Positions 1 to 7,815 of a DNA stretch of 34,185 bases are shown one piece after another. The notes under the pieces are model-generated. The model was not told the origin of the DNA. It ran no database searches and saw only the letters and a program-made list of their open reading frames with translations. Each line of letters starts with the position of its first letter. The first letter of the stretch is position 1. The stretch spans positions 1 through 34,185 of the forward strand of contig JAAZIX010000060.1 in NCBI GenBank assembly GCA_012800655.1, read 5' to 3'. The translations under genes were made by a program, and so were the position numbers. This stretch comes from Clostridiaceae bacterium (GTDB lineage Bacteria; Bacillota; Clostridia; Saccharofermentanales; Fastidiosipilaceae).

Positions 1-1
1 C

Positions 2-499
2 TTTAATTTTTGGCTCAAAGTATGGGGCATATCGATTCCGATCGGCTTTGTCTTATCATACTTCTACCACCGCATTCCCCGTGTTCTTCGCCCGCTGATT
101 CTGGTGCTTCTTGGAATGCGGACTTTATTGTCGATGGTTCTGGTTTGGTCGTATGTTACGCCGTTGTTGAAGTTTAAGCTTAATGAGATCAGCGACTGGG
201 CAATGCGCTTGATTGACGGCCCGATAGTCGAGACTATTAATCAGTATACGGATCGTCTCCATTTGCGCGGGATGATTCTGGCAGGCGGTGTGATTGTACT
301 CCGGAGCTTTGGTTATTTCTTGCTGGGAACGCTGGTGATTGTTCTGGTACCGATTATATACTTTAAGCTCTACCGCTTAATCCAACGGACATTCGATGCC
401 GTGGTTTTAGCCGGAATAAACATTGCCTTCAAATATTCTCGCCGTCGCAGCAAAAAAGAAAGTCGGGTTGATTTGTCCGAAGAGGAGACAGTTATATGA
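2..499 (+). CDS. Hypothetical multi-pass membrane protein, 5' truncated
   Basis: ORF listed at 104..499, but the frame is open to the window edge (translates FNFWLKVWGISIPIGFVLSYFYHRIPRVLRPLILVLLGM...). Several hydrophobic segments; basic/acidic C-terminus. Confidence 0.7.
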   Translation, partial: FNFWLKVWGISIPIGFVLSYFYHRIPRVLRPLILVLLGMRTLLSMVLVWSYVTPLLKFKLNEISDWAMRLIDGPIVETINQYTDRLHLRGMILAGGVIVLRSFGYFLLGTLVIVLVPIIYFKLYRLIQRTFDAVVLAGINIAFKYSRRRSKKESRVDLSEEETVI

Positions 500-786
500 G
501 CTCTGCCGATGAACAGAAACACTTGGCCGAACGATACGCTTTTCTGAAAAGGTTGAAATGGCTGTCTCTGGGCGCAAGCATCTGCGGCCTGGCTTTGTTG
601 ATTTTTGTCATTGTCGGACTTCTGCCTCGAGATGGAAGGCCGGGACCGCCGCCCTGGTTTCTGATTGTCGGTGCCGTTGCCGGTACTTTGATTGTTGCTT
701 TTGCACTCAATACTTTGATTGTGGTTCGTCGCCAGCTTAGGCATATCGAGAAACGTGAGTCCGACCTGCCCGAGCCACCGGCTTAG
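496..786 (+). CDS. Small two-TM membrane protein, hypothetical
   Basis: ATGA overlap with the upstream gene (translational coupling); two hydrophobic segments flanking a Pro/Gly loop. Confidence 0.7.
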   Translation: MSSADEQKHLAERYAFLKRLKWLSLGASICGLALLIFVIVGLLPRDGRPGPPPWFLIVGAVAGTLIVAFALNTLIVVRRQLRHIEKRESDLPEPPA

Positions 787-855
787 TTTTGTCACAAATA
801 TTTCACATTTTTTTACTTTTTCGTTCTAATTATGACTCAACTTTTTGGAGTGAAT

Positions 856-864
856 TGTTATAAT
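856..864 (+). promoter_or_regulatory. Predicted extended -10 promoter (TGtTATAAT) of the htrA-like gene
   Basis: TGTTATAAT at 856-864, about 35 nt before ATG 899, followed by SD taggaggt. Confidence 0.65.
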
Positions 865-898
865 GATAAGAATGGAATAGAAATTAGGAGGTAAGTTT

Positions 899-2332
899 AT
901 GATTGATATTTCCTGTAAAGTAATGCTAAATGCCGATCGGGGAGGCGGAGATCAAGGCTCCGGTGCCGATTTTCAAAAAAATAATCCCGAGGACTCCTTT
1001 TATCAGGTGTCGCCGGCATATAGGGTCGAAAACATCTACCCCACGGGTCAACCGAGAGGACAGGAGCAAGCGCCGAGGCAGGAACCGCAATATGATCCTA
1101 ATGCCTATCGCTACCAGACGACTTTTCAGCAGCCTTATTACCAGCCTTATCAACAGACACCCATTGAACCGAAAAAAAAGAAGATGTCAACCGGTCTTAA
1201 GGTAGGCATTTCACTTTTGTTGGTATTGTTTTTGGCGGCCGGCGGGGTTATCGGCGCTCTGATCGGTCTCGGTATCCGTAGCGGTGAACCTGGAACCACT
1301 CCGACCCCCATGCCCACGACACGGCCGGAACCGACCAAGCCGCCCATAGTCTCTCCGGGGGAGCCCAATCGTCCCGAGGGCACATTAACACCGCGTGAAG
1401 TGGCAACATTGGCGGTTCCATCCGTGGTGGCAATAAATACAACTCAAAGTACAGTCAATTTTTTCGGACAAGCCATGGAGACGATGGGGGCCGGATCAGG
1501 AGTTTTGATTCGAAAAGACGGGTATATTGCGACGAATAATCATGTTGTGGCCGGATCGAGCAAAATAAAAGTTCGCCTTTTCGACGGACGTGAGTTTGAG
1601 GCCAAGCTGGTCGGTCGTGACCCGGATCATGATTTGGCAGTCATAAAAATAGATTCCGAGACCGATTTACCTTTTGTCGAGATGGCGGATTCGGATACAG
1701 TTCAGGTTGGTGATATGGCAATAGCCATCGGCAACCCGTTAGGGGAGTTAGAAGGAACGTTGACGGTGGGATACATCAGTGCTTTGCATCGTACAATAAC
1801 GGTTACCGATGCCAGCGGCCGCGACCCTTTGACACTCTTCGACATGATTCAAACCGATGCGGCGATTAATGCCGGAAATTCCGGCGGTGCGTTGATGAAT
1901 GACCGCGGGCAACTGATTGGGATAAATTCCGCCAAAAACACCGGGGAAGGCGTGGAAGGAATCGGCTTCGCTATTCCGACAAATGTGGTTGAACCGATCG
2001 TTACGATGTTGGTCGAGCAGGGGTATATTTCCGGCCGTCCGAGTCTCGGCGTGTACGGTCAGACGGTTCCATCCGATATTGTGGAAAAATATGCCATGCC
2101 GCAGGGCTTCGTGATTTCCGAAGTGGTGCCCGGCGGAGCGGCGGAGAAAGCGGGAATGCAGAGAGGCGATATCATCATCGAATTCGACGGAGTCAAAATA
2201 AAACAGACCTCCGACCTAATGGCAGCACGCGCCAAGCGTAAGGCCGGTGACGAAGTTAAGGTTGTGGTATGGCGAACCGGTCAGGAAGTCACCCTAACAT
2301 TAGTGTTGGATGAACAAAAAGTAGATCAGTGA
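899..2332 (+). CDS. htrA: HtrA/DegP-like trypsin-type serine protease with C-terminal PDZ domain, membrane anchored
   Basis: Cytoplasmic Pro/Gln/Tyr-rich N-terminus, one TM (VGISLLLVLFLAAGGVIGALIGLG), triad motifs TNNHVV, DHDLAVIKI, NAGNSGGAL, then a PDZ-like segment; good SD. Confidence 0.93.
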   Translation: MIDISCKVMLNADRGGGDQGSGADFQKNNPEDSFYQVSPAYRVENIYPTGQPRGQEQAPRQEPQYDPNAYRYQTTFQQPYYQPYQQTPIEPKKKKMSTGLKVGISLLLVLFLAAGGVIGALIGLGIRSGEPGTTPTPMPTTRPEPTKPPIVSPGEPNRPEGTLTPREVATLAVPSVVAINTTQSTVNFFGQAMETMGAGSGVLIRKDGYIATNNHVVAGSSKIKVRLFDGREFEAKLVGRDPDHDLAVIKIDSETDLPFVEMADSDTVQVGDMAIAIGNPLGELEGTLTVGYISALHRTITVTDASGRDPLTLFDMIQTDAAINAGNSGGALMNDRGQLIGINSAKNTGEGVEGIGFAIPTNVVEPIVTMLVEQGYISGRPSLGVYGQTVPSDIVEKYAMPQGFVISEVVPGGAAEKAGMQRGDIIIEFDGVKIKQTSDLMAARAKRKAGDEVKVVVWRTGQEVTLTLVLDEQKVDQ

Positions 2333-2372
2333 CGGAAATGTCCGGAATACAGATTGAGGCGATAACAGACAG

Positions 2373-2410
2373 AGTGCCGCGGAAATAATCCGCGGCACTT
2401 TACGTTTTTA
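2373..2410 (+). terminator. Rho-independent terminator downstream of the htrA-like gene
   Basis: Perfect 11-bp stem AGTGCCGCGGA-AATAA-TCCGCGGCACT followed by ttacgttttta. Confidence 0.88.
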
Positions 2411-2425
2411 GTATTTTTCGTATTT

Positions 2426-4177
2426 CTATGTCGTCGGTAATTTAAAGCTGTCTCGTAGGGAAACTGTGCGGTTGAAGACGATATGATCCGGACAGGAATC
2501 ACGATTGTCATGGCAGAAGTAACCGAGCCGCAAGAACTGATAGCGTTTACCGTAGTCGGGCTCGGCCAACGAGGCTTCTAATTTTGCATTTGTACGGACA
2601 GTAAGTGAATCCGGGTTGAGATAATCCTCCGGCGCACCCGGAGCGTTGTCCGGACTTTCAACAGTAAACAAATTGTCGTATAGGCGAACCTCGGCATCGA
2701 CAGCAGTGTTTTGATCTACCCAGTGAATGGTACCGCGGATTCGCCGACCGTCAGGTGCGGCACCGCCGCGTGAGGCCGGCTCATATTCGGCTAAAACACG
2801 GGCAACATTGCCGAAGTCATCGGTCTCATAACCTGTACAACGGATGATATAAGCGTGCTTGAGACGTACCTCGTTGCCGGGATACAACCGGAAATATTTT
2901 GGGATAGGCTTGATCATAAAATCATCCCGTTCAATCCAGAGGCGACCGGAGAAGGACAGATCACGTTCGCCGGCATCAGCGTCTTCCGGATTATTTTCGG
3001 CCGGCAGAATTTCCGTCTTATCCGCCGGATAATTGGTTATCAGCAGTTCAATCGGATCCAAAACAGCCATGACGCGCTGAGCGTGAGCGTTTAAATCTTC
3101 GCGTAGGCAGTGTTCCAGCAGACGATAGTCAACAGTGCTGTTTACCTTGGAAACACCGATGCGATTGCAGAAGTCGCGGATCGAATACGGCGTGAATCCG
3201 CGTCGTCTCAAGCCGCTGATTGTCGGCAGTCGCGGATCATCCCAACCGGAAACCGAGCCGTTCTCAACCAGGATCCTCAATTTGCGTTTGCTCATGACGG
3301 TATTGGTCAGATTCAGGCGGGCAAACTCGATCTGGCGTGGTTGATGGGGCACGGGACAATTCTCGATAAACCAATCATATAGCGGGCGATGATCTTCAAA
3401 CTCAAGGGAACAAAGCGAGTGAGTTATTGCTTCGAAAGCATCCTCCAGCGGATGGGCAAAGTCGTACATCGGGTAGATGCACCAGTCATTACCGGTGCGA
3501 TGGTGAGTTGCTCGGGCAATACGGTAGATGACCGGATCCCGCATATTCATATTGCCGGAAGCCATATCGATTTTGGCACGCAGGGTACGGGCGCCATCGG
3601 GAAATTCGCCGGCACGCATGCGACGGAACAGGTCCAGATTCTCTTCAATGCTGCGATTGCGCCACGGGCTCTCGGTGCCGGGTTCGGTGAGAGTACCGCG
3701 CGATTCGCGCATTTCCTCGGCGGACTGATCGCAGACGAAAGCCAGACCGTTTAGAACCAAATGTTCGGCGCACTCATACATTCTCTCAAAATAGTCCGAC
3801 GCATAGTAGAAGCGATCTTCCCAATCGAAGCCGAGCCAACGCACATCCTCGCAAATCGAGGTAATATACTCTATATCCTCGCGGACGGGGTTAGTGTCAT
3901 CCATGCGGAGATTGCAGATGCCGTCGTACTTGAGTGCGGTTCCGAAGTCGATAGCTATGGCCTTGGCATGTCCGATATGAAGGTAGCCGTTCGGCTCGGG
4001 AGGGAAGCGGGTATGAACTGTCTTACCGTAACAGCGTCCTCCCGGAGCCAACTCTTCGTCGATAATGTCATCAATGAAGTTGCGAACGGTAAATTCATCC
4101 GCGGTGGCAGGCTGAAAATCGGGAGGCGGAGGCATCAGACCGGGACAATTATCGTCAGTTATAATGACTACTTCCAT
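2426..4177 (-). CDS. glnS: Glutaminyl-tRNA synthetase
   Basis: Class I aaRS motifs GYLHIGHAKA and VMSKRKL with GlnRS-type context. Likely start is MEVVIITDD (ATG at 4177, SD gaaggagaaaaag) rather than the ORF start at 4231. Confidence 0.93.
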   Translation of the reverse strand: MEVVIITDDNCPGLMPPPPDFQPATADEFTVRNFIDDIIDEELAPGGRCYGKTVHTRFPPEPNGYLHIGHAKAIAIDFGTALKYDGICNLRMDDTNPVREDIEYITSICEDVRWLGFDWEDRFYYASDYFERMYECAEHLVLNGLAFVCDQSAEEMRESRGTLTEPGTESPWRNRSIEENLDLFRRMRAGEFPDGARTLRAKIDMASGNMNMRDPVIYRIARATHHRTGNDWCIYPMYDFAHPLEDAFEAITHSLCSLEFEDHRPLYDWFIENCPVPHQPRQIEFARLNLTNTVMSKRKLRILVENGSVSGWDDPRLPTISGLRRRGFTPYSIRDFCNRIGVSKVNSTVDYRLLEHCLREDLNAHAQRVMAVLDPIELLITNYPADKTEILPAENNPEDADAGERDLSFSGRLWIERDDFMIKPIPKYFRLYPGNEVRLKHAYIIRCTGYETDDFGNVARVLAEYEPASRGGAAPDGRRIRGTIHWVDQNTAVDAEVRLYDNLFTVESPDNAPGAPEDYLNPDSLTVRTNAKLEASLAEPDYGKRYQFLRLGYFCHDNRDSCPDHIVFNRTVSLRDSFKLPTT

Positions 4178-5660
4178 CTTTTTCTCCTTCGGTATTACGG
4201 GCGGTGCGCAGGTTAATTGTTGCGGAATCAATACGTCGCAGGCTTTCCTCGCGTCCTAAAAGTGCCATGATTTCTACAGCACCGCCGGGTGTAACTTGTG
4301 TATTTGTGCAGGCAATGCGGCAGGGCCACATTACCTGTCCGTTTTTGATCTCATTCCTTCGGGCAAAGTCGGTCAGAAAAGCGTATATTCCTCCGGTACT
4401 CCAGTCGTCCAATACGGCGAGCGACGGACGGAGACGCTCGAGAATATCCAGTGATTGCTCCGGGGAGGTTTTCATCTTTTTATGGAAATAAAGCTCCGTA
4501 TCATGCGGGGGCAATTCCCGGAGAAAGGCCAGGCCGGTGCCTGCGTCGGTCAAACGCTCTAGGCGGGCACGAAGCATTTCACTGATGATCTCTAAATCCC
4601 AGGGAGCGTCGTCATAAGGGCGCTTAAGACCTATTGAAGCATCGATATAGGGGCGCAACGTTTCGCGCAGATCCTCGTGACTCATTGCCTTGATATAGGT
4701 GCTGTTGAACCAGTTCAACTTATCGTAGTCAAACACGGCCGGCGCTTTATTAATCCCGGAAATGGTAAAACTGCGCTCCAAATCGCTCAGAGAGAAAATC
4801 TCCCGCTCGTCGCCGGGCGACCACCCCAACAGAGCCAAATAATTTATGATAGCCTCGGGCAGATAGCCCTCCTCAACAAGATCCTGAAAACCGGTCGCGC
4901 CGTGACGCTTGGATAGTTTCAGACGATCCGAACCAAGAATCAGTGGGAGGTGAATATAGACGGGCGATTCAAAGCCGAAAGCCTCGTAAAGCAACTGATA
5001 TTTGGGTGTGGAGGAGAGATATTCGCTACCTCTGACGACATGGGTAATTTTCATAGTATGGTCGTCGATAACATTGGCAAAGTTGTAGGTCGGGAAGCCG
5101 TCCGACTTAATCAAGATCTGATCTTCCAATTCCGTATTGCTGACCTCGATATATCCGAAGACCTCATCGGTGAAGCCGGTAACCCCCGAAGTCGGCATTT
5201 TTTGACGAATGACCCAGGATTCGCCGGCGGCAACCCGACGTCGCGCTTCCTCGGGCGGGATATCACGGCAGTGGCGGTCATATCCGAGCTGATCGGAGTC
5301 GCGTAAACTGCGAAGTCGCTCCTGGCTGCAAAAGCAATAGTAGGCATGACCGGCCTCAACCAGTTGCTCGGCGTAAGGGAGATACAGTTCAAGACGTTCG
5401 CTTTGTATGTACGGACCGTAAGCGCCGCCGATATCGGGACCTTCGTCGTGGCGGAGTCCGACTGTCTCAAGGGTTTGATAAATTATTTCCAGGCTTCCCT
5501 CGACGATACGTTCCTGATCGGTATCCTCGATGCGTAGAATGAAATCGCCGCCCTGGGATTTGGCGACCAAATACTCGAAAATCGCCGTGCGGAGATTGCC
5601 CACATGCATATAGCCGGTGGGGCTGGGCGCAAAACGGGTACGTACTCGTCTGTCAGTCAT
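4155..5660 (-). CDS. gltX: Glutamyl-tRNA synthetase
   Basis: RTRFAPSPTGYMHVGNLRTA and LKLSKRHGA motifs; SD aaaggaaag before ATG 5660; 3' end overlaps the start of glnS. Confidence 0.93.
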   Translation of the reverse strand: MTDRRVRTRFAPSPTGYMHVGNLRTAIFEYLVAKSQGGDFILRIEDTDQERIVEGSLEIIYQTLETVGLRHDEGPDIGGAYGPYIQSERLELYLPYAEQLVEAGHAYYCFCSQERLRSLRDSDQLGYDRHCRDIPPEEARRRVAAGESWVIRQKMPTSGVTGFTDEVFGYIEVSNTELEDQILIKSDGFPTYNFANVIDDHTMKITHVVRGSEYLSSTPKYQLLYEAFGFESPVYIHLPLILGSDRLKLSKRHGATGFQDLVEEGYLPEAIINYLALLGWSPGDEREIFSLSDLERSFTISGINKAPAVFDYDKLNWFNSTYIKAMSHEDLRETLRPYIDASIGLKRPYDDAPWDLEIISEMLRARLERLTDAGTGLAFLRELPPHDTELYFHKKMKTSPEQSLDILERLRPSLAVLDDWSTGGIYAFLTDFARRNEIKNGQVMWPCRIACTNTQVTPGGAVEIMALLGREESLRRIDSATINLRTARNTEGEKDGSSHYN

Positions 5661-5707
5661 TTGCTTTCCTTTCCGTCAATCATAAAGCCGGAAAAAGTTT
5701 TTTTCGG

Positions 5708-5733
5708 GCTAAGATTCAACTATGAATCTTAGC
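5708..5733. promoter_or_regulatory. 11-bp perfect inverted repeat overlapping the predicted gltX -10 (candidate operator)
   Basis: GCTAAGATTCA-ACTA-TGAATCTTAGC. Confidence 0.6.
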
Positions 5734-5754
5734 ATATAAGGGTATGTTTGTAAA
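5726..5754 (-). promoter_or_regulatory. Predicted promoter of gltX-glnS
   Basis: On the minus strand TTTACA - 17 nt - TAAGAT, preceded by TGc (extended -10). Confidence 0.6.
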
Positions 5755-5776
5755 TTTACGCCCCATCATCTAGAAT
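5748..5776 (+). promoter_or_regulatory. Predicted promoter of the DUF5685-like gene
   Basis: TTGTAA (5748-5753) - 17 nt - TAGAAT (5771-5776), about 36 nt upstream of GTG 5813. Confidence 0.55.
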
Positions 5777-5812
5777 TGTGCCGATGTTGTACGATAATGA
5801 GGAAATTAAATA

Positions 5813-6700
5813 GTGTTCGGCTACGTGCGTCCCTGGAAACTCGAGCTGCCGACCTATGAACTTGCGCGGTATCGGTCGGTGTACTGCCGCCTCTGCAAAA
5901 CCCTGGGCGAGCAATACGGACAGCTGTTGCGTCCGGCGGTAACATACGAACTGACCTTTTTCATGCTTTTTTTGGGCGGACTGCTCGACGATGAGCGCCT
6001 CGATGACGGGGAGGCGGAGCGTTGCGTTCTGCACCCGATAAAAAAACATCCGATCGCCGCCCGTCATCCTCTTTATGATCTCGGAGCCGACCTGAGTATT
6101 CTGCTTTTGGGCGCAAAGGTGAAGGACGATATCGCCGATGGCGATCACCGTATACGCAGTGCGCTTTTGAGCCGTCTTTTCAAGAGGCCGTTAAAGAAGG
6201 CCGAAGCGAGGCAAGTGCTTTCGGCTCAGGGAACCGCCCGTATTTTGACAGAGCTCGATGCGATCGAAAGCCCCGGAAGTTCTCGGACCGTGGAGAGTGG
6301 AGCGGCGCGCAAATTCGCGGAGCTCCTGGAGCTGTACGTAGATGCGGCTTTTGAGCATCTGGCCGATAACGACCTTAATCTGCCGGAAAGTCGAGTTCAG
6401 GCGGCGGCACGATTGCTGGTCGGAGAACTGGGGGAGTGGATATATCTGCTTGACGCTCTGGCCGATCTGGAAGCGGATCGCGAGCGCGGCGAGTACAATG
6501 TCTGGGCCGAATACGGCAGCCGCGATGTGGCTTCGGCCGCGGCGGAGTTAAAACTGACGGGTTTGGAGGCAAGCATTAATCGAACGGCAGCCATCCTGCC
6601 TTGGAAACGACACGCCGTCCTGATGCGTAATATCATTCAACACGGTCTGTCGCAGATGCGTTCCCGGGTCAGTGCCGGTGAAAAACCCTGGCTCGTTTGA
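5813..6700 (+). CDS. DUF5685-like family protein
   Basis: MFGYVRPWKLELPTYELARYRSVYCRLCKTLGEQYG N-terminus is typical of the family; helical Cys-containing protein; GTG start with GAGGAA upstream; followed by a J-domain gene. Confidence 0.72.
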   Translation: MFGYVRPWKLELPTYELARYRSVYCRLCKTLGEQYGQLLRPAVTYELTFFMLFLGGLLDDERLDDGEAERCVLHPIKKHPIAARHPLYDLGADLSILLLGAKVKDDIADGDHRIRSALLSRLFKRPLKKAEARQVLSAQGTARILTELDAIESPGSSRTVESGAARKFAELLELYVDAAFEHLADNDLNLPESRVQAAARLLVGELGEWIYLLDALADLEADRERGEYNVWAEYGSRDVASAAAELKLTGLEASINRTAAILPWKRHAVLMRNIIQHGLSQMRSRVSAGEKPWLV

Positions 6701-6758
6701 CATTGTGTGAGATAAAGGACAAGAAAACAATCTCTGTGCCCGCTACATAGAATAATTG

Positions 6759-6767
6759 TGATAGAAT
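6759..6767 (+). promoter_or_regulatory. Predicted extended -10 (TGaTAGAAT) for the J-domain gene
   Basis: TGATAGAAT about 36 nt upstream of ATG 6803. Confidence 0.5.
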
Positions 6768-6802
6768 AAGCTGAAATTTAGACACGAAGGGATAACCGGA
6801 TA

Positions 6803-7249
6803 ATGAGCAATCCATATGAGGTCTTGGGAGTCAGTCCGAACGCATCGGATGAGGAAGTAAAACGCGCCTACAGAGAGCTGGTGCGCACTTATCATCCGGA
6901 TCAATATACGGACCATCCTCTGGAGGATTTGGCCAAGGAAAAAATGCAGGAGGTCAATGACGCCTACAGCCAGATCCAGGCGGAGCGTTCGGGACAGCGT
7001 TCGCCCTATAACCGAGGTCGCACCGGTCAATCACCTTACGGTACCGGTAGCCCTTATGGTCCGCCTTACGGACAGGGAGCCGCGCCTAACACCAATCAAG
7101 GCGCCGGCCAGCAGCGTCGCGATCCTTTCACCCCCGACTCTCCCTACTACGGCCAAGGTCAAAGCAGCTGTTGCGGTCCTTTAGGAACGCTCTGTCTCTT
7201 GGATTCCTGCTGTGAGTGCATGGGGGGAGATTTGTGCACATGCTGTTAA
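6803..7249 (+). CDS. J-domain protein with Gly/Pro/Tyr-rich linker and cysteine-rich C-terminus
   Basis: MSNPYEVLGVSPNASDEEVKRAYRELVRTYHPDQ (HPD motif); C-terminal SSCCGPLGTLCLLDSCCECMGGDLCTCC. Confidence 0.9.
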   Translation: MSNPYEVLGVSPNASDEEVKRAYRELVRTYHPDQYTDHPLEDLAKEKMQEVNDAYSQIQAERSGQRSPYNRGRTGQSPYGTGSPYGPPYGQGAAPNTNQGAGQQRRDPFTPDSPYYGQGQSSCCGPLGTLCLLDSCCECMGGDLCTCC

Positions 7250-7253
7250 TAAA

Positions 7254-7808
7254 GTGAAACGCATGCGTCGCAAACATTTCTGCCTGGCGTTTTGCTCGTT
7301 GACCGTCGCTCTGGAAGTTCTTTTGGCCTGGTTGGTAACCATCTTTCCGCTGGCCGATCTGACGATTTTTGCGGTTATGTCCGCTCTGATTTGCATCGTG
7401 TTGAGTGAATTCAGTTTCCGCTACGCTCTTCTGACGGTTCTTGCCACTGATTTAATAATCAGCTTTTTCCCCGGCTTTCCATTAGTATGGCCGTTTATTG
7501 CTTTTTGGGGAATTTATCCTTTTATCAAAGCCGGTATTGAGAAGTTTTTCAAACAAAAACGCCTTCCTTATGCGGCGACTTTACTGCCTAAATTATTGAT
7601 AGTCGGGCTTTTGGGAGTTCTGTCCGTTTTTTTGGCGGTGAAAATTCTTGGTATCGATTACCACGCTTACCTGACCATCAGTGAAAAAATTCCCTTCGCC
7701 GTCGGCCTAATACTTATGGCCTTGCTTGCCTTGCTTATCGATTATGTTATGACTGTCCTGCTGGCATTTTGGCGGGAGCGCTTGCGCCCCCATTTTCCCA
7801 AAGAGTAG
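7254..7808 (+). CDS. Multi-pass membrane protein, hypothetical
   Basis: About five hydrophobic segments. Listed start 7212 overlaps the J-domain gene; GTG 7254 or ATG 7263 are plausible starts. Confidence 0.65.
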   Translation: MKRMRRKHFCLAFCSLTVALEVLLAWLVTIFPLADLTIFAVMSALICIVLSEFSFRYALLTVLATDLIISFFPGFPLVWPFIAFWGIYPFIKAGIEKFFKQKRLPYAATLLPKLLIVGLLGVLSVFLAVKILGIDYHAYLTISEKIPFAVGLILMALLALLIDYVMTVLLAFWRERLRPHFPKE

Positions 7809-7815
7809 TATGAAT

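Noticed and set aside
370-795. Minus-strand 141-aa ORF opposite the small membrane protein
   Set aside because: Low-complexity Ser/Arg/Gln-rich translation, antisense to coupled plus-strand genes.
2855-4216. Plus-strand ORFs (2855..3094, 3110..3382, 3389..3754, 3761..4216) opposite glnS
   Set aside because: Antisense to a clearly recognised glnS; arise from high-GC codon-position shadowing; no SD or family resemblance.
5684-5710. AGCCGGAAAAAG...TTTTTTTCGGGCT inverted repeat in the gltX leader as a terminator or T-box
   Set aside because: Imperfect, no downstream U-tract on the gltX strand, and the ~60-nt leader is too short for a T-box.
7000-7150. Gly/Pro/Tyr repeats in the J-protein as a tandem DNA repeat
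   Set aside because: Amino-acid composition bias with varied codons, not a true nucleotide repeat array.
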